Of a DNA stretch of 64,000 nt, positions 26,253-37,600 are shown in pieces. The notes under the pieces were generated by a model, which ran no database searches, was not told where the DNA came from, and was given only the letters and a program-made list of their open reading frames with translations. Source of the DNA: Calliopsis andreniformis (taxonomy: Eukaryota; Arthropoda; Insecta; Hymenoptera; Andrenidae). Positions within the stretch are counted from its first letter, which is position 1, and the number at the start of each line of letters is the position of its first letter. The stretch spans positions 28,618,001-28,682,000 of the forward strand of contig NC_135064.1 of assembly GCF_051401765.1 (NCBI RefSeq), written 5' to 3'. Position numbers and translations under genes: made by a program.

Positions 26253-28377
26253 TTACTGGCAGTTTTTGACATCACAGATTGTATTATAAACACATTCTCC
26301 AGAAATCCATGTTGACAAAAGTTGTAGATTTTTATCTAGCATTACAAAATCAGCATCTGCTCCATAATTGAGAACTCCTTTAACTTTTTCAATACCAAGA
26401 GTTCTTGCTGGATGGAGAGTTGCAGCCTCTAAAGCCTCCACTATTGAACAACCTAAAAAGAAAATCATTATGCAATAGCTTTAAATTTAACATAACTGAA
26501 TAGATGATAATTTTTTGTATTAAACAGTGAAAATGAAATATTTTTCTATAAAGACAAATTCCAATTACCTGTTGCTTCTTTGAAATGACGCACGCATTTC
26601 AACATTTCCGCCGTACTACCACATAAAGTATCTGTTCCAACAATATATGCGCGTCCCATACGCATTTCTATCTTGTACTGTCCTAGCTGATGTACACCTT
26701 CTTCTAAACCCAATGCTGATATTGCATCAGTTACCAAAACAAGTCCTAGAGAACAAGATTAAATGAAGCAATTGAACAAGAAATTTGATCAAAATACAGA
26801 ACAGTATTGAAACCTTCAGGATGTGTTCTGTGAGCTATGCGCAATGCTGCAGGATGAGTATGAATCCCATCTGCAATTATCCCATAATGAATAGTTCTTC
26901 CATTTGGAATTTGATCGGAAGTTAAAAGACCAACTAATCCAGGATCTCTGTGATGAAACTACAAATAAATAATTTATTTTTATTTACTTCATAGTATTCC
27001 ACATTGTTTATTAAAATGAAAAACATAATGGTTTCCACAATTGTCTGCATAATTACTGGTAACATTGCATTGAAGAGATGTGTAATGAACGAAGCTCCAC
27101 TTTTTACAGCATCTTCTCCTTCATGTAAGTTTCCTACAGAGTGTCCTGAAACATTTTTGCAATAAAATGAAATCAATTCTGAGGGGTATATTGCCTAATA
27201 AAGAAATATGATATAATCATTCTTATAAAAGTAATATAATTTATGTATGCCTTACCAAGGGAAACTTTAATATTCTTTTTGCACAATTCTGCAATGACAA
27301 TTTGAGCATTAGGCAGTTCTGGAGCCAATGTAAGAAGGCAAACATTATCTAAGGTGCCATACATATCAATTAATGACTGAAATCCCTAAAAATTAAATTA
27401 GAAAATATAATTTAAAAATGTTATACGTAAGAATCATACAATTAAAATTTGTATGTATTTACTTAAGCATAAAAGTTTGTTTAAAATATTCATATACAAT
27501 ATACAAGCTAAAAATATTTGAAAACTTGCATTTTCAAATTTTCTAATATAATTTTCTGGGTGAGCTCCTTTTTTACTTGGACTAATAAAAGGTCCTTCTA
27601 AATGAACTCCCAATATAGCTGCTCCTTGTTTTCCACCACTTCTCTTTTTAATATTTGGCAATACTTTATGATACGTTTCTTTAGGTGATGTTACTAAGGT
27701 TGGACAGAATGATGTTACACCAAACTCTATTAATTTTGTAGCCACCTTATCAATTCCATGTTGTACATTGTCAACATTATGTGTAAAATCTATACCAAAG
27801 CCACCTGATAAATGATATTATAATTAATTTCATATTACACATATAATGATCTGCATCTAAGTACTAACAAACCTAGAAAAACCTTTTCAAGAATACCTTA
27901 ACATACTGATTCATTTGATTGCTACTAAATTATTATATAAAGAAAATATGAACATAAATAATAAGGATCAATTATTGATTGAATTCACTATTATAAATAT
28001 AAAATAATTCAAATGAAATGAAAAACTGTTTGCAAAAATTCATAACTTAATTCTTGATGCAGGTATGTATCCATGTATACATATATAACGTATAATACAG
28101 CATGTAAAACACATACAAGCCATGACAGTTATCATAAAAATTATAATAAATATTTTCACTGAGTACCATTAATTTGAAGATCAATATAGCCGGGTGAAAT
28201 TAACGCTCCATTGCAATCAATTTTAATATCTGGTTTAATTTTTTCATCGTAAAAAATTTTTTCAGGATCAACGATTTTTCCGTTGCGTACCCATAGATCT
28301 TCGATTAAGATCTTGTGATCACGTAAAATTTGACAGTTGTAGAACTGCTTCAAAATCTTCTGATCCCTCTGCAACAT
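26253..28377 (-). CDS. AMDHD2: N-acetylglucosamine-6-phosphate deacetylase
   Basis: An amidohydrolase that removes acetate from GlcNAc-6-phosphate to give GlcN-6-phosphate. It feeds amino sugars, including chitin-derived GlcNAc, back into glycolysis or UDP-GlcNAc synthesis in the cytosol. Exons in transcript order: 28377-28167, 27804-27530, 27385-27256, 27145-27057, 26958-26814, 26745-26569 and 26452-26253. They total 1227 bases and encode 408 residues; the human protein has 409. Conserved active-site and metal-binding blocks are present: [21 protein letters not shown] (Glu about 140), GHSVGNL (His about 207), [16 protein letters not shown] (His about 228), [16 protein letters not shown] and [11 protein letters not shown] (Asp about 290). 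The intron after exon 2 uses a GC-AG border (AAT|GCAAGT), needed to keep [10 protein letters not shown] in frame. The start was placed at [10 protein letters not shown]; a UUG upstream is unlikely. Confidence 0.95.
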
Positions 28378-29768
28378 ATCGACACAATGCAAAAATTGTT
28401 TACATCAAAAAATAATCGAACAGAGAACTTTTATTATTATAAGAAAACTTGTATTTATACGGTTCAACGTTTTCTACATATGTATTATCACTTCATCACA
28501 CACGAACGAAGTTATCGAATACGAAACACAAAAGCCTATCAAGAGGTATATTGACCTTTAAATCGTACAAATTTTTAAAGATGTCGCCTTAAGTATCTTT
28601 GTCAGTAGAGTTTTGTATTCTTTGTATTGTTAAGAATGCATTATAGACATTATTACAAACATTATGTGTATGTACGTATATACACATTTTGTACATGCAA
28701 GCAAATTCTAGATTACACGTCTTCAATATTGATCGTTCACTTTACTATTTTATTTAACATTCATAATTACTGAAGATTTTTTATACTAAAATCTATTCCA
28801 AAGATAAAATGTATAATATGGCTTTTAGTATGAGACAGGAAAGGGCTTACTAAGAATCATCAATAAATTTTTTATATATATAAAATCTTAAATATTATCT
28901 ATAAATCGTAATTAGAAATTTGTTTAATTGTTGTAAATTGACCATAAATATGTACTGTATGTAATACACATAAATTACCTCTTATAAAACATTCATTATT
29001 TTAATTGAATACTTATCAGAAAAACTTATGACAGATTAGTGTAATAGAAATGTTACAAGGAAATTTGAAACGGAAAAAATTAGATTAAAAAAAATATTGA
29101 TATAAGAATTGTTCAAATACAAACCTTTTTATACTTTACTTTTATTTTGGCACTTCCTTACTTTCACGCACACATACTTTAACAAAGCAAACTGTAGAAA
29201 AAGGGAAATGGCACACAGTTATAAGGAAAGAATAAAGAAATCATTGTCTGCAGTTTTTTCTTCAATTTTTGTATTAAAAATGCTTTAACAGTACCCAAAA
29301 ATTTGTCCATAGATCAACGTGCGTTTTGAAAAAAATTCAACTAACTTTTTCTCGTTTGCATATATAAACGTAACAATATAGTATAAAATGAAGCAATTAA
29401 AAATGACAATGATTATTACATATAGAGCTGAGAGTTTGCGCATTTGTTTACACACACACACATATACATACATATATATGTATATATGAACGTTATTAAA
29501 TTTTAACTGTAATGAGACCGTATTTCTATATTCATCGTCAACGTCAGGTAAAAGGAGGGTACGCATAATTTTGTCACTGGTATGTTGAAGAGTTTAGGCT
29601 TGATCTGGAATAGGAGACACGATATGATTAGGTGATCGAAATGAACAGGATTATGTTAGAAGGAACAGGTGTCGGATATCTAGGCAGTTATCGGTCGTGT
29701 TTTGTTAGTGTGTTGCCTCTTATTGTACGCACGAACAATTTCTCTCTTATCGTAATTTCTACATAATT
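28378..29768. other. AMDHD2 upstream region and Nap1 3' UTR
   Basis: Nap1 and AMDHD2 are in the same minus-strand order, so this 1.4 kb holds the Nap1 3' UTR and then the AMDHD2 promoter and 5' UTR. It is AT-rich with a (CA)n/(TA)n run at 29449-29489. No reading frame is convincing. Confidence 0.5.
29449..29489. repeat. (CA)n followed by (TA)/(CATA)n microsatellite
   Basis: ACACACACACACATATACAT runs into CATATATATGTATATATG, between Nap1 and AMDHD2. Confidence 0.85.
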
Positions 29769-32480
29769 CTACTGTGTTTTACAATCGGCAGGATCATTGC
29801 CTTGTTGTTTCCCACCTGCTGGTACATTAGTCGGAGAAGACTCTTCATCGTCTTCGTCTTCCTCTTCGGGATCATCTTCATCACCCTCTTCTTCTTCGTA
29901 ATCTTCATCTTCATCTTCTAATCCTTCTCCTAATATAACATTGAATTTTATTTTTTTCAATATCAATCTGATATCAACATTTATTTTTCTTATTACAAAC
30001 TAATTACTACAAGCTAGACTCTTCATGTGATTAACTTGGATTGGTCAAAAAAGGAATAACTACCTGTATAATATAATACAGCTCTAGGAACTATACGCTC
30101 TCTAATATAATGACCAATTTCAAAATCGCTTGTTAATAAAGCTTGAGTCTCATCATCTAATTCTGCTTCTGAATCCTCTGGTACTAAAACAGTAAATAGT
30201 AATCAATTATTTAACGAATGAATTTGTTTCAGTGTAGATACAGAAATATAGAATAACAAAATTAAAAGTATTGTTTCCTCTCACCAACTGGTGGACTGAA
30301 AAAGTTGAAAAATGAATCATTCTGAACTAATTTTGTTACTGTTCGCGTGGATCCTCGAGACTTATGCTTTTGACACTTTTTGATAGTCTTCACCGTAACG
30401 TTCTTCCCTTTTTTCCAAGCGATCACACAACCCTGTTAAAAGAGAATTTATAATAAATAAAAAATAAAGGAAAGTATGGTTACACTATGGTTATACTATT
30501 TTCGAGTCCGTGTGAATAACAATCAGTGAAATTGTGAAATGAATTACTTACTTTACACTTGTAGATTTCGGGTCCTTCAAAACTGAACGGGTCATTTTTC
30601 TCGGGTGTACATTTCATAATGTATTCTTTAGTTAGAACTGAGTTAGTGAAATATTCGTTTGGTTCAAAATGGAATTCAAGAACAAAACCCTAAAAAATTT
30701 GATTATCTTTTACTGTAATTTGACTGCATATTTTCTTTTTAATGCATAATGTAGGTTACACACATTAATCATATCCTACTGTTTTACCATTGGATTGACT
30801 TACCATTGGATTAGATTCGAGAAATATCACTTTAATGTCGTATAAATGTTTCAATATTGGCTCATCGTGTTCCTGAACCATATCGGCTAATGTTCCAACA
30901 TTCTTGAATATTGTTAGCCAAAATTCTGGAATGCCTTTAATATCTTCATTTACTCCCCTAAAAAACATTTTAATGAGAAAATAGAATTCAAAACATTATA
31001 AACATATATGATCAAAAAATAATATTCTAAATACTTAATTGTTACATGGTATATAATATAAGTAAAGAAAATAATTAAATTTTTAAATTTCGATTAAAAA
31101 ATAGTAATATTTGATTAAATATAATATTTATAGAAATAGAAGGTACATACTCTTCTTTTTTTTGTTCTTTATCATCTTCGAGATTCACTTTTGTTTTTAA
31201 ATCATTCGTTAATCCTTCTTCTTCATCATCGCTTTCCCACACACATTGTTCATCTGTTGGTTCATAAATGCCAGATACTATTTCGCTTCTCTTCTCATAA
31301 AGAGGAGCGCACATTTTGTAATAAGTACATTCCAAGGCATGTACCTCTTCATAAAATTTTGCCTCGATGTTAGTGGTGACTAATTGCAATTGTTTCAAAG
31401 CTTTGATTCTGCGTTTCACAGGAGCTGGAAGAGACTGCATTTGCTAAGAAGCAAAAATATTTTTCAGTTAAAGGAAATTCTGTAGTCTCTTTAAACATTC
31501 AATATATAACTTAATAATCATAAATCTTCACATACATACATAGAAGAGATTAATAAAAAACTTAATATTTCTTTACATATACTAAACACTTTGGTACAAA
31601 AATTCTTGATTAAGAAATATGTATACAATTTAATTAAAATTAATATTAATAGAATTTATGTCAACTAAAATACAAAATACAACAAGAATTTAAAAATCCT
31701 AAAATTGTGAAACTATGGCAATGATTTACACATTGTCATGAATAAGGCAATAGCATACTAGTGCAGTGCATACTTTATGGTGGATTTGTTCAATTTGTAT
31801 CTCCAAGAGCTACTTTCTGGGAAATGAAGATTGAATAGCTTTCCAGAGATAGAAATTATATTTCCATTTATATGTTCCAACATCATCAACTATACTATAG
31901 TAGCACCCAAATCTACTAATTGAACAGATTTATTTTACAATGTATACTAGTAGCTATGTAGCAACAAGCAGTAAATTTAACAATGCACAAAAATAAAACT
32001 AGTCAAATTATCACACAGAGATGAAATCAAGTAAATTAAAATATGGAAGAAATAAAATGATATAAAGTGAAATTACAATAATTATATACTAAGAATAAAT
32101 ACATTATCAATGAACAAATACTTTCTATGATTACACTTATATGGTGAACAAAACGTTTAAATTTTGATAATAAAATACAATGAACACTGTGAGAACTTTA
32201 AATTCATGAAAGGGTATAGTTATAAGATTTCAATATATTCCATTCAATGTAATACAACAATTATGCTTGTTAAAATTTGAACCATTGAAAACTATTTGTA
32301 GTTGGCAATAGGATATCCGAATACCTCCATTCCTGGTCCAGAAATACGACCTTGCAGAGCAGCTAACATATCAGATCTACGTAAAATTTGGGAAGTCAGC
32401 TCTGAAGTGTTGTTATCATCTTCATCTTCAACAGATTCCATATCACTATTATCACCAGCACGCTCTGGATCAGTTGTCAT
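29769..32480 (-). CDS. Nap1: Nucleosome assembly protein 1
   Basis: A histone H2A-H2B chaperone acting in nucleosome assembly and nuclear import of histones. Coding exons in transcript order: 32480-32325, 31443-31151, 30957-30804, 30689-30552, 30432-30285, 30183-30064 and 29929-29769, giving 389 residues. The N-terminus is acidic (MTTDPERAGDNSDMESVEDE). The NAP fold carries LPAPVKRRIKALKQLQ, FYEEVHALECTYY, GIPEFWLTIFKN, EHDEPILKHLYDI, LEFHFEPNEYFTNSVLTKEY, DPFSFEGPEIYKCKGC, WKKGKNVTVKTIKKCQKHK, NDSFFNFFSPP and DFEIGHYIRERIVPRAVLYY. A highly acidic Glu/Asp tail follows. The protein ends DCKTQ, a CaaX-like end, as vertebrate NAP1L1 ends CKQQ. The donor of the first coding exon (GAG|GTATTC) is the least certain border; reading through it would stop after 62 codons. 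Confidence 0.93.
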
Positions 32481-33923
32481 AGTACTATAATCCAGATTTG
32501 TTTCTTTTTTTTATCAACAAAATATTTGCATATAAGAGAGAAAAAAAATTACATGTTTTCAATAAAGATTTAAACAAGAACAAATATTATTTTATTTTCA
32601 ATGAATTTAAAAAAATTTTTTAATGTATTTTCTTTGTCATTTTACCACATTTTTAGATAAAAATTTACTTTCATTATTATATATTACAGATTATAATTCC
32701 ATCAATACATTAAAATTATTTATATGTAAAGGATATAGAATCTTTATTTAAATAAAAATGTTTTCAACAAAAAGAAATTTATAATCTAAACAAAAAATGA
32801 TTTCTCATATTATTTGAAGTAATTTATTTTACTGATCAAAATTTAATAATAGTTAAAATTTTTCAAACAGCCAATAACATGCTAGAGTTTTGCATATATT
32901 TAAACTAATATGTTGTAAAACAGTTTTAGATTTACATCTAATTTTAGAATTTCTTTGAAGATGCAGGTGCTGGTTTGTTAAGTTAGTAAGTATTTTGTCT
33001 ATATTTTGATTGATTTTCGATTTTACTGAAAACGATTTCAGTCCTAGAGATCTAGGTTCTTTGTTTGATAAACATACAGTATGTTAATTAAACGAATCTA
33101 CCTAACCGAAATATTTATTTTTACCGTTACAAGAAACAATGATAAATATTTTCAGCTACTATCTAATTCCAATAAATGCCGTCAAGACAATGTTAAAATA
33201 GAAGAAGAAAGGAAAAAGACTGAACGAATAGAAATATCGAAATAAAAAGCGACGAAATTTACAGCTATATACCTACTACAATTAAAAAAGATTCAACTAA
33301 GTTTAAATGTAAACTTTCCACTGGAATCAAAAGCGTAATCATACACAGGGAAATTATAATTATAAAATGTGCGCGTATTGCATTGCACGTTGCGATTTCA
33401 TCCATTTCTTCGTACATACATAGTGAAGAATAAATATCGAGTGAGTAAGTACTTACACCACATGTATGGAAAATAAATTATACTCAAAAATAAATCTTAA
33501 GGATTCGATTGAATTTTTGTGTGATGTTAAATTGACATTTGAAAGTCACCATATTCGCGAGGGAGAAAGGTTATTCGTTAAAGCACATGAAAAACATGAG
33601 AAAAAAATGGAAATTATTTTAATTCATTGATTATTCGATGAACTGATTTGTGTTACGCATAATATGTTTGCAGTGATCGTTAGAGAGTTATTAATTTGTA
33701 GAAAAAGTGCAAAAATCGAGAAGCTACCGTAATATTCAGTTGCTTGACTCATGAAAGAGCGTGCACATGGGACAGATGAAGAAAGCAACGATTTTTAAGG
33801 GGTTATAAATACGTGAAAATGAACGAAAAATAAAACGTGATTGCGTTTCAACGAAAGCGTTATTTGAACAACGTTTGAACGGAAGTGGTAAAGAGTTTAA
33901 TAAGAGATTAATAAGATACATAC
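32481..33923 (-). other. Nap1 5' UTR intron
   Basis: AT-rich DNA between the first coding exon of Nap1 and a good minus-strand donor (CGAAAG|GTATGT, border at 33924). A plausible acceptor, TTATAG, lies four bases before the ATG. No other gene is seen in these 1.4 kb. Confidence 0.55.
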
Positions 33924-34030
33924 CTTTCGAGCTCGTAGCAGATTACAAAAGAAGAGAAACGAACTACGGAACGGAACAACGAACCGGCCGTTGTGTCGGT
34001 AGTTTCGCTGTGTAGTAAAGCGCGTAACAC
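33924..34030 (-). promoter_or_regulatory. Nap1 non-coding first exon and promoter region
   Basis: A short CpG-rich stretch (ACGGAACGGAACAACGAACC; CCGGCCG) ending in a strong minus-strand splice donor at 33918-33923. In this AT-rich genome such islands mark gene starts. The transcription start is probably near 34000-34030, about 600 bases from the CPSF6 ATG, so the two genes share a divergent control region (34030-34643). Inferred from splice signal and composition. Confidence 0.5.
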
Positions 34031-34643
34031 GAAATTAGTTCCTCTTCTATCCTTTTCTCGATTAGCTAAATGCTACTATCATACAAATCGAAAATTCCCT
34101 ATTTCACATTTTTCTTTCTTTTCGATATGAAGCTGCATATTTGTTCTATAATCTGACAACTACAAATAAACGAAGCTATCTTAAAAGATTGTCAGTTTCT
34201 TTAAATCGATCATTTAGAATATAGAAATACCTAATCGTATGTTAGGTAGCGCGAAAAATATTTGAAATAAATTTCTGTATTGACCACTTCTTACAAGCCT
34301 AGCTTAGCTTGCATACATCATCATACATATATGCATGCATCATACGTACACACATACTAGGAGGATCATTCATACATAAATATTCGATTTAAACATTTGA
34401 TTTGAAGCGTTCGTTTAAGTTGGTCATCTTGTTCACGTTGGTCACATGCTCTCGGCTTCACTTTGATCGCACTTATAGCGCGAGCAAGTGAATAAAGATG
34501 GCGCAGTGACGTCACATCCGTTTAGGGACGAAAAACGTAAGGTAATTCGCCAACACGTTTTCTTCCGTACAATACACCATACACCGCCATCCCTTTAGGC
34601 TTGGCGCCTTCGTCAAATGCAGTGAGCGTCGGTGTACCGTAAA
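34031..34643. promoter_or_regulatory. Divergent control region Nap1/CPSF6, with CPSF6 5' UTR
   Basis: The left part is AT-rich with a CATACATA run at 34320-34380. From about 34430 it becomes CpG-rich (GATCGCACTTATAGCGCGAGC), then GATGGCGCAGTGACGTCACA at 34498-34517, which contains a perfect CRE-like TGACGTCA palindrome. The CPSF6 start is expected just downstream of this. Confidence 0.45.
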
Positions 34644-37600
34644 ATGGCGGACGGTGACATTGATTTGTACGCCGACGATCTCGAGCAAGATTTCGCGCAG
34701 GTAATTCGTTTTTATCATTGTTAATAAGTAGCCGGTTGGTGAGTAGGCGTAGCCATTGATCAGCTGCTTACACGAAAAATGTTAAAAACTGTGAGAAAAA
34801 TGCGAAGGTAGAGCGGGGTGTTCGGCGTCATGGTGGAGAGACTGTAATGATTCTCTAAAAGCGGTGTCTGCATTGTCTTCAACCGAGGACACGTTGGCTT
34901 CGTTTCATGTTTTCGCTCGCGCCCGCGTAATTATTGTTTTTCATCGTACCCACCAATGAACATTTTTCATTAATTCTATTCTACGATTACTCTATGTTGT
35001 TGCACGTTTATTAAATCGGAAACTAAAGCAAATACGTGTAATACAGGCGTACAGCGAGAGGAGCAAAATGGTGTTAGCGGTAAGGCAAATGTCGTGCAAT
35101 AGTTCTTTTTTTCTACATTCATTCTACTTTTGCCAATATTCTTTTCTCAATTTCTTCTTTCTCTAGGTGTATTTTTTACTGATATATACGCAGAGTTGAA
35201 TGAAACTCGGAATGAACGTATTTTCTAAATATTGATTTTCAAAAATTTATGCTAAGATGAATGTAAATAAAATGGTATTTCGAATCTAGTATAAAAATAT
35301 GAAAAATGCTCATTTTTCTCTGATAATTAGAAAATCAAGTAACAATATCTTATTTTGGAAGAATGAAACGTTTTTCTGTTATAGTTACCTATTAAAGATT
35401 TAGGCTTGCACATCATGTTCTATCATGAGATCAATACAGTATAAGTGTGAGCAACAAAATGTAGAATTTTCTTCAAATAATGCATTTTTAACAATTTTAT
35501 AAATTATAGGGAAAACAATTTACCCAAATTTAAGGAAGAATTTTATATTATGTCTGTGTAATCATAAATCAATCTTTTTCCCTTATGACATTTTTAATTT
35601 TTGTAACATCATAAGAGGTTTGAAATATATCATTTGAAGTATAGTCTTAACAAGGAGTGATTTTCTAAGTACAATTGAATTATAACTGTTAACTAAGATT
35701 GTATAGTGTCCTACATTTTCAACAAAATTTTCATTGACTTTTACATTTGTTTGTAATAAAAATATTTTGCATTAGATTTACATTTCCATTTTTAATAAAG
35801 TGAATATGTGCCTACATTATATGTAATACTGGAAGCAAAATATAATTTGCAACAATTTTATTCGTATGAGTTAGCTGCATACTTATGAATGACAGTGTAT
35901 ACACAATACTATGTACTATGTAACTCAAATACAATAATTTCTCTGCAATATATTATTGTTTATCTCTTTTAGGATGAGTTTGCTGGTGATGGTGTTGATT
36001 TGTATGATGACGTGATAGCAGCACCTGCAGGAGGTAATGGTGGCGTTTCTACAGGAAATAGTGGAGATGGTGGTGGCGATACTACATCGCCAAATGAAGA
36101 AACAAATGGTAGTGCACCATATCATCAACTTGGAAATAATATTCAGCCAAATCAAATTGGAAGGCGTCATCAACTATATGTTGGAAATTTAACTTGGGTA
36201 TGCAATACAAGATTGTTCTACATATAATCAATTATTTATATTAATAATTTTATAAGAGAATAACTATTTATATATTGATGCAAATTTTGTTATTACTTCT
36301 TTGTATATTGCAGTGGACAAGTGATCAAGATATAACTGACGCTGTACAAAGTATTGGTGTATCAGATTTTGTTGAAGTAAAATTCTTTGAAAATCGAGCA
36401 AATGGACAATCCAAGGGTTTCTGTGTAATATCTCTGGGGTCAGAACAAAGTATGAGGATATGTATGGAAAGGTTGCCAAAAAAGGAGTTGCATGGTCAGA
36501 ATCCAGTAGTAACATTTCCTACCAAACAAGCTTTGAATCAGGTAAACTATTCGATGTTGTATTACTTCCAAATATTACTGCAAAAACAAGATTTCTCTCC
36601 AGTGTGTTATTTTTCACGTTGTTTTTCCTCCTTTTTTTCAAATACGTATAGCAAACATAAACAATTTTGTATTATTTGTTTAAAAAGTTTGAAAAATATG
36701 TCAAAGTATGTTTCATGTGTTCTCAGTTTGAATCTCAATGTAAGACACGTCCAGCCCCAGCCCCTCAGCAAAGTCAAAGTCAGCGCCCTCATAATCCACA
36801 TCAGCATCAGCCGCCAATGCCACCTCATCAACAGCATCCACAACACCCTCAACATCCTCAACATTCGCAACAGAATCACGGTCCTAGAATGATGATGGGC
36901 CCTCCGCAAGGTGTGAGACCACAAAGAATGCCACCTCCAGGTATGGGTCCACCAGGTCCAGGTGGGCCTGGTCAACAAGGACCGCCGCGCATGCATGGCC
37001 CACCAATGGGTCCTGGTCCAGGACCGCATCATCCTTTACCTGGTCATCCTAACCAAGGTCCACCGCCTCCTGGTTATCAGCAAGGACCATGGAATGGTCC
37101 GAGGCCTAATGGTCCACCTGGGCCACCAAGAGGACCAAGCGGTCCCGGTGGACCACCGCAACAAGGCCCACCAGGACCAGGTCCTGGTCAACATCGACCA
37201 CCTGGAATGGTATGTATCAGAATTTTTCATTTTGTTACTATTAGTTTGAGCATTTATTTTACTTTTAATTAGCAGTTACCGCTTTCTATATTCTGGTCAC
37301 CGAGGAATTTTTCACGTTTAATGTATTTCATTTACAAAATTTTTTAATTTATTACTCATACACTTTTTCGACTGCATAAATGGTACAAATACATTTTACT
37401 ATTAATCAAATTGTTCATTACTGCTTCTTAAATATAGAAAACGATTTTTAATTTAATTATGGCAAATTAAAATAAGATCTTTATTTGTTTCCATTCAGCA
37501 ATTCCATGGTGGTCCGCCTGGTGCACCTGGTCAAGGACCTCCGCGTGGTCCACCTGGACATCCTGGTGGACCTCCAGGTGATCCGAGAGGTGCTCAACCC

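Noticed and set aside
28378..28392. Upstream extension of AMDHD2 (CVDMLQ...)
   Set aside because: It would require a UUG start; the ATG at 28377 gives a protein of the usual length.
32292..32324. Nap1 ending after 62 codons (FGYPIANYK)
   Set aside because: The stop is reached only by reading into the intron past GAG|GTATTC; the downstream exons keep the full NAP fold in frame.
36607..37230. Trp/Arg-rich minus-strand frames
   Set aside because: They are the complement of the CPSF6 proline/glutamine-rich exon; no splice or family support.
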